Shown here: piece after piece, positions 41,405-50,648 of the stretch
Layout: every line of letters begins with the position of its first letter
Position numbering within the stretch: position 1 is the first letter of the stretch
Source of the DNA: Pseudomonas asiatica
Lineage (GTDB): Bacteria > Pseudomonadota > Gammaproteobacteria > Pseudomonadales > Pseudomonadaceae
Direction of reading: 5' to 3'
Assembly (NCBI RefSeq): GCF_009932335.1
Contig: NZ_BLJF01000001.1
Location: 1,302,001-1,366,000 of the forward strand
Length of the DNA stretch: 64,000 bases
Translations under genes and position numbers: made by a program
Notes under the pieces: generated by a model
Told to the model about the DNA's origin: nothing
The model's input: the letters and a program-made list of their open reading frames with translations, nothing else
Database searches by the model: none

Positions 41405-42196
41405 TCAGGCCGCACGCTCCAGTACATCCAGCAAATCGACGAACTCCAGCGCCAACTTGTGCCGCGGCGCCAGGTGCACCAGCGGCACCGAGGCATGGTG
41501 CGACTCACGCATCTTGATCGAATGGCTAAGGTATACCGGCAGCACCGGCATGCCCTCGCTGCGCAATTGCTCGACCAGGGTCTGGTGCAGTGCGGTGCGC
41601 CCGGCGAACTGGTTGACCACAACACCTTCCACCAGCAGCGCCGGGTTGTGGTCCTGGCGCAGTTCTTCGACCTCGGCCATGACGTTGCGCAGGGCCTGGC
41701 GCGAGAAACTGTCGCAGTCGAACGGAATCAACAGCCGCTCGGCCGCTACCAGCGCGCTGAAGGTATAGAAGTTGAGCGCCGGTGGTGTGTCGATGTAGAT
41801 CCGCTCGTAGTCCTCGCCCAGCTCCACCAGCAGCTTGCGCAGCTTATTGATCTTGAACTTGCGATCCAGCTTGCCTTGCAGGTCGCTGAGGTCGGGGCTG
41901 GCGGTGACCAGGTGCAGGTTGCGGTAGCGGGTCTCGGTGATCGCCACCCGGTGCTTCTTGCCGGCAGCGGTGACCGGCGACAAGGTCTGGCGGAAGAAAT
42001 CGGCGATGCCGGAAGGAATGGCGTCATTGACCAGCCCGGTCAGGTAGTAGGTGGCATTCGCCTGCGGGTCGAGGTCAACCAGCAAGGTCCGATAGCCTTC
42101 GGCGGCACTGGCTGCGGCCAGGTTGCAGGCGATGCTGGACTTGCCGACGCCACCTTTCTGATTGAAAACCACACGACGCATCAGACGTTCATCCAT
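41405..42196 (-). CDS. Orphan ParA-family ATPase
   Basis: This 263-residue deviant-Walker-A ATPase has NQKGGVGKSSIACNLAA, VDLDPQANAT and YIDTPPALNFY, so all three nucleotide motifs are intact. Such proteins position DNA, chemoreceptor arrays or other cargo using nucleoid gradients. There is no ParB or parS-like gene beside it, so it is an orphan. The annotated start is the ATG at 42196; an ATG at 42181 would give the conventional MRRVVFNQKGG opening. A 44-bp palindrome lies 90 bp upstream. Confidence 0.9.
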   Translation of the reverse strand: MDERLMRRVVFNQKGGVGKSSIACNLAAASAAEGYRTLLVDLDPQANATYYLTGLVNDAIPSGIADFFRQTLSPVTAAGKKHRVAITETRYRNLHLVTASPDLSDLQGKLDRKFKINKLRKLLVELGEDYERIYIDTPPALNFYTFSALVAAERLLIPFDCDSFSRQALRNVMAEVEELRQDHNPALLVEGVVVNQFAGRTALHQTLVEQLRSEGMPVLPVYLSHSIKMRESHHASVPLVHLAPRHKLALEFVDLLDVLERAA

Positions 42197-42288
42197 GAAG
42201 TGAAAATGTCAGGTTGGGGTCAATCCTATGACTGGAACAAGACAGTTTCATGACAATGAATGTTACAACCTGCCCATTCATTATTGTT

Positions 42289-42332
42289 TGTTCCGGCCCT
42301 TTCGCGGGCATGCCCGCGAAAGGGCCGGAACA
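42289..42332. repeat. Perfect 44-bp palindrome
   Basis: Positions 42289-42332 read the same on both strands (tgttccggccctttcgcggg in the left arm, centred on GCAT/ATGC). It contains the REP core and lies just after the diguanylate-cyclase stop, where it may terminate that transcript. Confidence 0.75.
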
Positions 42333-42347
42333 GGCAAGCAAGGGCGC

Positions 42348-43919
42348 TCAGGCAACAACCACCCGATTGCGCCCCTCCTGCTTGGCCCGGTAAAGCGCCC
42401 GGTCAGCCTCGCTGAACGCATCCCCCGGTTCGCTCTCGGCCTCGCCATCCCAATGCGCCACCCCCAGCGACACCGTCACCGCGCCCACCGGCTCCACCGG
42501 CGTATCCTGCACCGTAAGCCGCAGCCGCTCGGCCACCGCTGCCGCAACGTCCAGGCTAGCCCCTGGCAGCAGCATCAGGAACTCCTCGCCGCCGGTGCGG
42601 CACAGCAGGTCACCCTCGCGGCAGCAGCGGCGCATCAGCTCCGCCAACCGGCGCAACACCTGGTCACCCACCTCGTGCCCGTGGCAGTCGTTTACCCGCT
42701 TGAAATGGTCGACATCCAGCACGATGGCCGCAAACGCCCGGCCTTCGGCTTCCAGCAGCGACAGGCTGAACTCCAGGCTGCGGCGGTTGCCCAGGCCGGT
42801 CAGCGGGTCGGTCTGGGCGTCGCGGTTGAGCCGACCGATACGTTCATGCAGCAGGTTCAGCCCGAAGAGCAGCGCGCGCTTCAACTCGGCCGCCTCGAAA
42901 TACCAGGCCGGTACCCGATGCAGGCGTTCGGCAGTGCCGGCCCGATCCATCGAGCGGGCACCGGCGGCCAGCTGCCACAGCGGCCGAGCGATGGTCATGG
43001 CCAGCCACCACAGCAGCATGCTGCCCACGAGTGCCAACGGCGCGGAGGTGCCGACCACGTTGAGGATCAGATGGCTCAGTGGCATCACCGTCTGGGTCAG
43101 CGGCTGCTGCGCCACCACGCCCCAACCGGCGCTGGGCACGGTGGCGTATCCGGCGAGCATTTCCACGCCGAGGCTGTTGGTCAATTGCCGGGTACCATTG
43201 CCCAGGCCCGCCAGCTGGTCGATCAGTGCATTGCCCTCAACCACCGTACCCACCCGCTGACTGTCGGGGTGGTACAGCAGACGGCGGTTGCGGTCGACCA
43301 CGTACAGGTAGGAACCGTCCTTGTAGAAATGCTCGCCCAGCAGGCTGTTGAGAATGTTGCGTTCACGCAGGTACAGGCTGCCGCCGACATACCCCAGGTA
43401 GCGGCCGTTGCTGTCGTAAATGGGTTGCGACAGCGCCACCACCAGGTTGTTGGCCGCCGAAATGTAGGGCGTCGACACCAGTGGGCGGCGCGCCTGTAGC
43501 GCTTCCTGGACACCGGGAGAATGCATGTGCTTGCCGACCAGGTGCCGCAAGGGGGCGGGAGAAATCGCCAGCAGCACCCCGTTTGCATCGATCACGAACG
43601 TGGAATTGAAGGCCATGCTCTGGCTCAGGACACGCTCGGCCTCCGCCTGCAGGGCGACGGCGTCACCCAGCTGGCGGCCTTGCACGCCCGCGCTGAACGA
43701 CAGCTGTTGCAAGGCGTTGTCGATAAAAGTCTCGGTAATGCTGGCCAGCTTCATCGCATACACCCGGTTGGCTTCCAGGGCGTGGTCGATCAGCAACTGG
43801 CGTTGCACCCGGTAGCTGGCGAAATAGCTGGCGCACAGCATCACCACGGCGGTAAGGGCGCAAAGCACCAGAATGAGTGTGCGTAGATCCAGGCGCAGTC
43901 CGTGCTTGGTGTGTGGCAA
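42348..43919 (-). CDS. dCache-GGDEF diguanylate cyclase
   Basis: This 523-residue membrane sensor makes cyclic di-GMP. Two helices (LILVLCALTAVVMLCASYF, LALVGSMLLWWLAMTIA) bracket a periplasmic double-Cache domain of about 250 residues (GGSLYLRERNILNSLLGEH). A HAMP-like linker and GGDEF domain follow, with active site GGEEF near residue 443 and an intact inhibitory I-site R-E-G-D five residues before it. The enzyme should therefore be active and product-inhibited. The start is a TTG at 43919 with GAGG five bases upstream; no suitable ATG exists. Confidence 0.92.
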   Translation of the reverse strand: MPHTKHGLRLDLRTLILVLCALTAVVMLCASYFASYRVQRQLLIDHALEANRVYAMKLASITETFIDNALQQLSFSAGVQGRQLGDAVALQAEAERVLSQSMAFNSTFVIDANGVLLAISPAPLRHLVGKHMHSPGVQEALQARRPLVSTPYISAANNLVVALSQPIYDSNGRYLGYVGGSLYLRERNILNSLLGEHFYKDGSYLYVVDRNRRLLYHPDSQRVGTVVEGNALIDQLAGLGNGTRQLTNSLGVEMLAGYATVPSAGWGVVAQQPLTQTVMPLSHLILNVVGTSAPLALVGSMLLWWLAMTIARPLWQLAAGARSMDRAGTAERLHRVPAWYFEAAELKRALLFGLNLLHERIGRLNRDAQTDPLTGLGNRRSLEFSLSLLEAEGRAFAAIVLDVDHFKRVNDCHGHEVGDQVLRRLAELMRRCCREGDLLCRTGGEEFLMLLPGASLDVAAAVAERLRLTVQDTPVEPVGAVTVSLGVAHWDGEAESEPGDAFSEADRALYRAKQEGRNRVVVA

Positions 43920-43997
43920 TCCTGACCTCGAGTGATCAAAAACCGGCTACGAAATGTGGGCAACATTACGCGTTATGGGCGCAGTGGGGAACTGCGT

Positions 43998-44477
43998 TCA
44001 GGAGCCTGCGTTTTCCAGCGCGTCCAGCTCGTCTTCAACCTGTTGCATGCGCTGCTGCGCCAAGGCCTGCACCTTTGCGTCGCGGGCCGATTCGCGCATC
44101 AGGGCAGTGAGCTTCTCGCTCAGGCGTTTGCCGGCCTCGGTGTCTTCCAGGGCGCGGGCCTTCGCCGGGTCCCGGGTTGCCTCGACGATGGTGGCGAACT
44201 CGGCATCGCTGAAGTTCTTTTCGCTGTACAGGCGGAACAGGTCCTGGCGCTGGTCCTCGACCGTCAGGTGCTTGCGCAGCACGCCCTGGATGGTCGCCTG
44301 CGACAGCTGCGGGTGCGTGCGGCCGAGCAGCGCGGCCATGCGCTCGATGTTGTGCGTGTAGGCATCCTGCAGCGGCAGCTGGGCCAGGATCTGTTCTTCG
44401 CGGGAGGGTTTCTGGTCGCAGGCGGTGAGGGCTGCAGTCAGCAGCAGGGGCAACAGCAACTTCTGGAGGCGAGGCAT
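43998..44477 (-). CDS. Putative lipoprotein
   Basis: This 159-residue protein has a lipobox (LLTAALTAC, lipidated Cys20) and a long, highly charged helical body with coiled-coil character (ALAQQRMQQVEDELDALE). No family is recognised. The ATG at 44477 follows an AGGCG site. It lies upstream of the diguanylate cyclase on the same strand, 78 bp apart, and may be co-transcribed. Confidence 0.8.
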   Translation of the reverse strand: MPRLQKLLLPLLLTAALTACDQKPSREEQILAQLPLQDAYTHNIERMAALLGRTHPQLSQATIQGVLRKHLTVEDQRQDLFRLYSEKNFSDAEFATIVEATRDPAKARALEDTEAGKRLSEKLTALMRESARDAKVQALAQQRMQQVEDELDALENAGS

Positions 44478-44543
44478 GGTGTGGCCTGGTTGGGCAGTGA
44501 GTGCTGCCGATTATACGGCAGTTGTGGTCGCCTGATGGATTTT

Positions 44544-44666
44544 GGGGGCCGCTGTGCGGCCCATCGCGACACAAGGCCGGTCCTACAGGGAGCGCGCCTG
44601 GCCGGATCTTTGCGCGAATCCCCTGTAGGAGCGGCCTTGTGTCGCGATGGGCTGCAATGCAGCCCC
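44544..44666. repeat. REP inverted pair
   Basis: ggggccgctgtgcggcccat with cgcgacacaaggccggtcct, and the complementary arm 44622-44652, flank about 35 bp between the OprD gene 3' end and the lipoprotein start. Confidence 0.85.
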
Positions 44667-44685
44667 ATTCAGGCAACGCGAAACA

Positions 44686-46026
44686 TCAGAACCCACCCCC
44701 CAACGGCCATTCCACCGCCAAGCGTATCTGGTCCCCATCCAGCTCCGCCTGTGCCGTATTGCCCCGATGCACGTTATGCCGCAGCGAAAACGTGGTGCCT
44801 TTGGCCTTGCCGCTCTGCACCACATAGCGTGCCTCCAGGTCGCGCTCCCAATGCTTGCCCCCCTTGCCATACCCCAGGTAGGCATACCCTCCCGCAGGGT
44901 CGACATGGCTGCCGTCGATATCGAACCCGCGCACGTACAACGCCGTCAGGTTCAACCCCGGCACGCCGTAGGCGCCCATGTTCAGGTCATAGCGCGCCTG
45001 CCACGACTTTTCGTTCGGCGCGTTGAAGTCCGACATCTGCACCGCGTTGGCAATGAAGATCGCCCCTCGCGTCACGTAGTCGAACGGTGTGTTGCCGTCC
45101 ACCTGCTGCCAGCCCAGGCTGAAACCGTGCGGCCCATGGTCGTAACGCGAGACAAGGCTCCAGGTGGTGTTGTCGATGCGCCCGGACAGCGCCTTGCCGG
45201 TGTCGGTGGTGCGGTACAGGTTGAGGTCGAGGGTGAGGCTGCGTCGCTCATCCAGGGCATGGCTTAGGGTGCTGCCCAGGTAATGCTGGTTCCAGCTGTC
45301 CTGGTAACGTGAGGTGTACAGGCTACCGCTGAAGGCGGCGCCGGGGTTCCACACCACGCCGGCCAGGTCGAAGCTGTTGCCTTGGCGGCCATTGGAGTAG
45401 TTCACCACGAAGCCTTGATCGTGGCTGGAAGCATTGCGGTCGGCGTTTTCGTTGAAGTGCCCGGCCACCAGCCTGAGGTGGTCGAACTCGGTGCTGTCAA
45501 GGAAGAACCCGGTCGCTGTCTCGGGTAGCAGGCGGCTATCGGATGAACTGAACACCGGGGTCTTGACCCGTTGCTCGCCGTAGGACAGCACGGTATTGGA
45601 CACGCGCAGTTTCAATGCCGCGCCGGCACGGCTGTATTCGTTCTTCGGGTGCCCCTCGTTATCCACCCCGAGCAAGCGTGCCTTGCCCACGCGCCCGCCG
45701 CCGCTGTCGAGTTGCACGCCCAGGTAGGCGTGGGCGTCGACCCCGACACCGATCAGCCCCTGGGTGAAACCGGACCGGAAGGTGCCCATCAGGCCATAGG
45801 CCCATTCCTCGGCCTTGCCGCTACGTTCATTGCGTGGCTTGTAGGCGTTGCGCCCGGCACTGTTGCGCCCGCCATGCTTGTAGTCGCGTTGGTCGAATAC
45901 GCTGCGGTTGAGCAGGCTCCAGCGGCCATCCTCGACAAAACCGTTGCTTTGCGACTGGGCGGAGTCGGCCAGCGCAGGGGGCGCGAGCAGGGCGCTGGCG
46001 AGCAGCAGGGCGACAGGGCGCGGCAT
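44686..46026 (-). CDS. OprD-family outer-membrane porin
   Basis: This 446-residue 18-strand porin of the Occ/OprD type has a signal peptide (LLLASALLAPPALA), the family start NGFVEDGRWSLLNRSVFDQRDY, YGLMGTFRSGFTQGLIGVGVDAHAYLG and a terminal aromatic (LAVEWPLGGGF). Such channels take up amino acids or aromatic and short-chain carboxylates. An AGGAAG site precedes the ATG. It is directly downstream of the BtuD gene on the same strand (16 bp), so it may be expressed with the cobalamin-riboswitch operon; that would be unusual for an OprD porin. Confidence 0.94.
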   Translation of the reverse strand: MPRPVALLLASALLAPPALADSAQSQSNGFVEDGRWSLLNRSVFDQRDYKHGGRNSAGRNAYKPRNERSGKAEEWAYGLMGTFRSGFTQGLIGVGVDAHAYLGVQLDSGGGRVGKARLLGVDNEGHPKNEYSRAGAALKLRVSNTVLSYGEQRVKTPVFSSSDSRLLPETATGFFLDSTEFDHLRLVAGHFNENADRNASSHDQGFVVNYSNGRQGNSFDLAGVVWNPGAAFSGSLYTSRYQDSWNQHYLGSTLSHALDERRSLTLDLNLYRTTDTGKALSGRIDNTTWSLVSRYDHGPHGFSLGWQQVDGNTPFDYVTRGAIFIANAVQMSDFNAPNEKSWQARYDLNMGAYGVPGLNLTALYVRGFDIDGSHVDPAGGYAYLGYGKGGKHWERDLEARYVVQSGKAKGTTFSLRHNVHRGNTAQAELDGDQIRLAVEWPLGGGF

Positions 46027-46042
46027 GGGCAGAACTTCCTGT

Positions 46043-46831
46043 TCAGGGGGCGCGCAAACGCAGGATGTGCGCGCCGTCGAAGGGGTCGATGAGGTAGTGG
46101 GCGCGCACGCCGAAAGTGTTCAGCAGGCGCTCGGGGGTGAGCACCTCCAGCGGTTTGCCGAGGGCGACCAGGCGGCCTTTGTCGAGCACCGCGACGCGGT
46201 CGCAGGTGAGCGCCTGATTGAGGTCGTGCAGGGCCACCAGGGTGGTCACCGGCAGGGCCTGCACCTGTTGCAACAGGCTCAGCTGGTGCTGGATATCCAG
46301 GTGGTTGGTCGGCTCGTCCAGCAGCAGCACCTGCGGCCGCTGTGCCAGGGCTCGGGCGATGTGCACCCGCTGGCGCTCGCCCCCGGACAGCGACCCCCAA
46401 AGGCGTGCGCGCAGGTGCAAAGCGTCGAGGTCGGCCAGAGCCTGCTCGACGATCGCGCGGTCTTCCCCGGAGAACGGCGCCAGCGCCGACAGCCAGGGGG
46501 TACGGCCCAGGGCAACGGCATCGAACACGCTGATCGCATCGAGGGTGTCGGCCTGCTGTTCGACCAGCGCCAAGGCCTGGGCGACACGGCGGCGGGGCAA
46601 CCGTGCCAGCGGTTCGCCCAGCAACTGCACGCTGCCGTTGCCTGGCTTGCGCAGCCCGGCCAGCACCTTCAGCAGCGAGGACTTGCCGGAACCGTTGGGG
46701 CCGACGACGCCCAGGGTTTCACCGGCGACAACGCTCAGTTCGATATCGCTGAGCACGGTATTGCCGGCCAGTTGCAGCCCCAGGTGCTGGCAACTCAAGG
46801 GGGCCAGCTGTAGCGCCGTCATGACCGTCAT
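46043..46831 (-). CDS. btuD: Cobalamin-type ABC transporter ATPase
   Basis: This 262-residue ABC ATPase has Walker A GPNGSGKSS, signature LSGGERQRVHIARAL, Walker B VLLLDEPTNHLD and the switch His in LVALHDLNQAL. It is FecE/BtuD-like. The ATG at 46831 overlaps the permease stop (ATGA). Cobalamin or cobinamide is the inferred substrate because the operon starts with a cobalamin riboswitch; the protein itself resembles siderophore ATPases equally well. Confidence 0.88.
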   Translation of the reverse strand: MTVMTALQLAPLSCQHLGLQLAGNTVLSDIELSVVAGETLGVVGPNGSGKSSLLKVLAGLRKPGNGSVQLLGEPLARLPRRRVAQALALVEQQADTLDAISVFDAVALGRTPWLSALAPFSGEDRAIVEQALADLDALHLRARLWGSLSGGERQRVHIARALAQRPQVLLLDEPTNHLDIQHQLSLLQQVQALPVTTLVALHDLNQALTCDRVAVLDKGRLVALGKPLEVLTPERLLNTFGVRAHYLIDPFDGAHILRLRAP

Positions 46832-47844
46832 GGGCGCCCCCGGCGGCTGACCAGGATCAGCGCGAAGACCGGTGCGCCGAGCAGCGCTGTGACTACGCCC
46901 ACGGGGATCACCTGGCCAGGGATCAAGATGCGCGACAGGATGTCGGCGGCAATCAGGAACAGTGCCCCGCCCAGTGCGCTGGCGGGCAGCAGGCGGCTGT
47001 GCCCGGGGCCGAGCAGCAGGCGCAGGGCATGGGGGATCACCAGCCCGACAAAACCGATGGCGCCGACGATGGACACCATCACCGCGGTCACCAGCGCCGC
47101 GCAGCTGATCAGCAGCAACTGGGTACGCCACACCGGGATGCCCAGCGACGCCGCCGAGTCGGCACCGAAGGTGAAGGCATCCAAGGCACGGCGATGCCAC
47201 AGGCACACCAACAGCCCGAACAGTACAACTGGCACGGCCAGCCACACCGAAGGCCAACGTACGCCACTGAGGTTGCCCAGCAGCCAGAACAGGATGCCGC
47301 GCGCCTGCTCGGCGGTGGCCGACATGGTGATGAGGAAGGCGGTAAGGGCGTTGAACAGTTGCGAGCCGGCGATCCCGGCAAGGATCACCTGGGCATTGTT
47401 GCTGCTGGGGCCGGCTGCCCGGGCCAGCAACAGTACCAAAGCGAACGCTGCCAGGGCACCGATGAACGCGCCGCCGGACATGCTCAACGCCAGGCTGCCG
47501 AAGCCCAGCAGGCCCACCAGCACCGCACCGGTCGAGGCGCCGGCAGACAGGCCCAGCAGGTAAGGCTCGGCCAACGGGTTGCGCAACAGTGCCTGGAGGA
47601 TCACGCCGCAGGTGGCCAGGCCGGCGCCGCAGGCCGCGGCAACCAGGGTGCGGGGCAGGCGGTAGTTCCAGACGATGCCGGCGTCGATCGGGTCGACCGG
47701 GTAGCCGGCCTGCCACAGGTGGTTGGCCAGTACCTGGCCGACCACGCCGGGCGACAGGTTGGTTTCGCCGATGGCGGTGCCGGCCAGCAGGGCCGCCAAC
47801 AGGGCGGCCAGGGCAACGGCGATGCAGGGTAGCAGGCGCATCAT
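46828..47844 (-). CDS. btuC: Cobalamin-type ABC transporter permease (FecCD family)
   Basis: This 338-residue permease has about ten helices and family motifs YRLPRTLVAAACGAGLATCG, LLRNPLAEPYLLGLSAGAS and GAIGFVGLVIPHALRLLLG. The first ATG (47844) shares its A with the TGA of the binding-protein gene, so translation is coupled. It is a BtuC/FecCD-type importer, with the substrate inferred from the upstream riboswitch. Confidence 0.89.
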   Translation of the reverse strand: MMRLLPCIAVALAALLAALLAGTAIGETNLSPGVVGQVLANHLWQAGYPVDPIDAGIVWNYRLPRTLVAAACGAGLATCGVILQALLRNPLAEPYLLGLSAGASTGAVLVGLLGFGSLALSMSGGAFIGALAAFALVLLLARAAGPSSNNAQVILAGIAGSQLFNALTAFLITMSATAEQARGILFWLLGNLSGVRWPSVWLAVPVVLFGLLVCLWHRRALDAFTFGADSAASLGIPVWRTQLLLISCAALVTAVMVSIVGAIGFVGLVIPHALRLLLGPGHSRLLPASALGGALFLIAADILSRILIPGQVIPVGVVTALLGAPVFALILVSRRGRP

Positions 47845-48854
47845 CACTGGGCTGCTTTGCCGCTGGCGAAGGCGGCGGCCAGCGTCTGCAGGCCGCTGAA
47901 CAAGCGAATGCCGGCCTGCATGGCGTCGGCGTCGAGGATGATGATGCGGTCGTGCTTCACCGCGTCCATGTTGCGCGTTACCGGGTCGCTACGCAGGAAT
48001 GCCAGCTTCTTCTGGTAGTCGTCGGCGGGGTAGCGGCGGCGGTCCATGCGGGCAATGATCAGCCAGGTGGGGTTGGCCTTGGCCAGAGTTTCCCAGCCTA
48101 CGGTCGGCCATTCTTCGCTGGACTCGACCACGTTGCGCACGCCAAGGGTGCGCAGCATGAAATCGGCGACCCCCTGACGGCCCGCCACATAGGGGTCGAT
48201 GTGCAGATCGGCGCTGGAGAACCAGAACAGCGCCGAGGTGGCGGACAGGTCCTTGTCGGCCAGTTGCGCCTTGGCACTGTCCAGGCGGCCTCTGAGCTCG
48301 GCATTCAGGGCTGTGCCACGGTCCTGCACGTCGAAGATTGCCGCCAGCTGGCTGACGCTCTTGTAGAGGGTGTCGACCTGAAACGCCTGCAGGCGAGTAC
48401 CGTCGGCACCCACCAGGTTGTCCTTGCCTTCGCAGTCCGATGGCAGCAGGTAGGTGGGGATGCCCAGTTCATCGAACTGTTCGCGGGTGGCGACCGCCCC
48501 CTGGGCACCGACCATCCATTCGAACTGCACCGTCACCAGTTGCGGGCGCTTGCCCACTACCGCCTCGAAGCTGGGCTCGTTGTCGGCCAGGCGCGGCACC
48601 TTGGCGTTCTGTACCTGGTACTCGGGCAGCACATTGTTGAACCACAGCGAGGTGGCCGCCAGTTTGTCGCCCAGCCCCAGCGCGTAGAGCATCTCGGTAC
48701 TGGCCTGGCCAATGGTGACCGCGCGTTGCGGCGCCTGGGCGAAGGTTTGCGGCTTGCCGCAGTTGTCGACCGTCAGCGGGTAGTGGGTGGCAGCAGCCTG
48801 GGCCAGGCCGGTAAGGCCGAGGCCGGCGAGCAGGGTGGCAAAACGGGGCAGCAT
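47844..48854 (-). CDS. btuF: Cobalamin-type ABC transporter substrate-binding protein
   Basis: This 336-residue periplasmic binding protein has a signal peptide (TLLAGLGLTGLAQA) and a two-lobed helical-backbone fold (VTIGQASTEMLYALGLGDKL, RPQLVTVQFEW, ANPTWLIIARMD). An AGGAG site precedes the ATG at 48854. It opens the btuFCD operon directly beneath a cobalamin riboswitch, the main evidence for a corrinoid substrate. The protein sequence alone would also fit an iron-siderophore binder. Confidence 0.88.
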   Translation of the reverse strand: MLPRFATLLAGLGLTGLAQAAATHYPLTVDNCGKPQTFAQAPQRAVTIGQASTEMLYALGLGDKLAATSLWFNNVLPEYQVQNAKVPRLADNEPSFEAVVGKRPQLVTVQFEWMVGAQGAVATREQFDELGIPTYLLPSDCEGKDNLVGADGTRLQAFQVDTLYKSVSQLAAIFDVQDRGTALNAELRGRLDSAKAQLADKDLSATSALFWFSSADLHIDPYVAGRQGVADFMLRTLGVRNVVESSEEWPTVGWETLAKANPTWLIIARMDRRRYPADDYQKKLAFLRSDPVTRNMDAVKHDRIIILDADAMQAGIRLFSGLQTLAAAFASGKAAQ

Positions 48855-48977
48855 GCTGGGCGATCTCCTATCGGACAGTTCGGGTGAGGAACGCACGGAC
48901 AGGCATCGCCGAGCCCCAGCTGGCGGCAGGGGCAACACTGATGGCCAATCCCGGACACCCCGCCGGTTGGTGAATGT

Positions 48978-49150
48978 GGGCCGGCAGGTCTCCTGACTGG
49001 TGCGTCATGGCCTGGCTCCGGCCTTCCCGGGTTCGTGGCCCAGTGGCATTGATGGAGCAGGCTCGGCACCTACAGTTGCGGGGGCAGTTCCGTTTGGCCC
49101 GAATTGGCGGGCCTGGGATTCCCTATTGATTCCGTGGTGGAAACCGGCGG
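48978..49150 (-). ncRNA. Cobalamin riboswitch upstream of btuFCD
   Basis: Read on the minus strand the leader shows the conserved cobalamin-aptamer blocks in order: a GGTTTCC-type P3 start, ACGGAATC...AGGGAATC, CTGCCCCCGCAACTGTA, the core ATGCCACTGGGCC, GGGAAGGCCGG and the 3' AGTCAGGAGACCTGCCGGC. This is the adenosyl- or methylcobalamin class. It lies about 120 bases before the btuF start and should reduce transport-gene expression when cobalamin is plentiful. Confidence 0.93.
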
Positions 49151-49191
49151 CCGGCATGGTAGACCATCGTGCCGCCGGGTGAAAACGCTTT

Positions 49192-50358
49192 TCAGAAGTA
49201 CTTCAGCCAGGTGATGTCGCGCCGCCGCGCCTTCAGGCGGGCGAACCAGCGCACCGGCAGGTACAGCGAAACTGCCAGCAGCACTGCCCCCAGCCACACC
49301 GCGGCGATGCCATCGAAGCCGAAGTAGTCACCATGGTTGCGGCCGAACAGCGCCACGCTGGCCAGGTACAGCAGCTTCAGCACATACAGGTGCAGCAGGT
49401 AGAAGAACATCGGTGCCGCGCCGAACACCGCCAGGGCACTGATCCAGCGGGCCTGGCCGGCGCGTTCGAAGGCGCGCAGCAACAGCAGGCCACAGCCCAG
49501 GGTCAGGGCCAGGAACAGCAGCGATGGCGGGTACTTGGTGATGTTGAAGAAGCTCATCAGGGTTTGCGTGACGGTCGGGTAAACGCTCCACGGCGCCTCG
49601 CCGTAGCCGTTGACCAGGCGCAGCACGACAAAGCCCAGCAGCGCGATCAGCCCGGCCAGCAGCAGGCGATGCTGACGCTGGCCGGCCTCGCTGGCACGGG
49701 CGAACCAAGGGCCCAGGCCGTAGCCCAGGGCGATGACCCCGATCCACGGCAGCACCGGGTAGGAGGTGCGCAGGCGCAGGTTTTCGGAGAACTCCAGCCA
49801 GCCCCGGTCATGCAGGATCGCCCATGGCACGTGCAGGGCGGATTCGACGCCGAAGTGCAGGCCATCGAGCAGGTTGTGGCCGGCGATGATGATTGCGCCC
49901 ACCGCGATCAGGGCGGCACGTGGCAACCACACCAGCAACGACAGGGCGATCATGCTCACGCCGATGGCCCAGATCACTTGCAGGTAGATGACGCTGGGCG
50001 GCAGCTGGAAGGTCCAGGCGAAGTTGACCAGGGTGAACTCCAGCACCACCAGGAACAGACCACGCTTGAACAGGAACGCCGAGACATCGCCGCGGCCCTG
50101 GTGTTTCTCGCCGTACAGCCAGGCTGAAAGGCCGGTCAGCAAGACGAACACCGGCGCGCACAGGTGGGCCAGGGTGCGGCTGAAGAACAGCGTGGGCTCG
50201 GTGGTATCAATGGCCATCGGGTCACTGACCTGGCGGTGCAGGAAGTAGGTTTCACGAACGTGGTCCAGGAGCATGAACAGGATTACCAGGCCGCGCAGGG
50301 CGTCGATGCTCTGCAGGCGCTGGGTGACCAGGGTGGGGTTGGCGCTGGCGCTTGTCAT
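49192..50358 (-). CDS. DUF1624/HGSNAT-like membrane acyltransferase
   Basis: This 388-residue polytopic inner-membrane protein begins QRLQSIDALRGLVILFMLLDHVRETYF, the opening of the heparan-alpha-glucosaminide acetyltransferase-like (DUF1624) family, with the conserved His in LLDHV. About ten helices follow. Such enzymes transfer acyl groups across the membrane onto sugars. It lies between btuF and btuB on the same strand, upstream of the first riboswitch and downstream of the receptor; whether it is part of corrinoid uptake or simply interposed is unknown. The ATG at 50358 lacks a strong ribosome site. Confidence 0.85.
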   Translation of the reverse strand: MTSASANPTLVTQRLQSIDALRGLVILFMLLDHVRETYFLHRQVSDPMAIDTTEPTLFFSRTLAHLCAPVFVLLTGLSAWLYGEKHQGRGDVSAFLFKRGLFLVVLEFTLVNFAWTFQLPPSVIYLQVIWAIGVSMIALSLLVWLPRAALIAVGAIIIAGHNLLDGLHFGVESALHVPWAILHDRGWLEFSENLRLRTSYPVLPWIGVIALGYGLGPWFARASEAGQRQHRLLLAGLIALLGFVVLRLVNGYGEAPWSVYPTVTQTLMSFFNITKYPPSLLFLALTLGCGLLLLRAFERAGQARWISALAVFGAAPMFFYLLHLYVLKLLYLASVALFGRNHGDYFGFDGIAAVWLGAVLLAVSLYLPVRWFARLKARRRDITWLKYF

Positions 50359-50470
50359 GGGAGGTCGCTGATAGGAATGGATGTCAACTGAAACGTTATC
50401 TTATAACTATTTGTTCGGCGTCGGGTAGTGGTTTCTGTGTTGAGCGATCTCTTCGCGGCTACCCAGCGGA

Positions 50471-50629
50471 CCTGTAGGAGCAGCCTTGTGCTGCGAAGGG
50501 GGCGGCATGACAGAAGCTTTTCTGTGGCAGTTATGGCCTCTTCGCAGCACAAGGCTGCTCCTACAAAGGTTTCTCATCGGGCCTGAGGGCAGCGGTACTC
50601 CTGTGGGAGCGGGCAAGCCCGCGAAGAGG
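50471..50629. repeat. REP inverted pair plus a solo REP
   Basis: cctgtaggagcagccttgtg (50471 on) and its complement ending at 50566 form one pair of a variant subfamily. A separate single REP with self-complementary core gcgggcaagcccgc lies at 50600-50629. Together they fill the 290-bp gap between the acyltransferase start and the receptor 3' end. Confidence 0.82.
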
Positions 50630-50648
50630 CCGGTGCAGGCAGTTCAGA

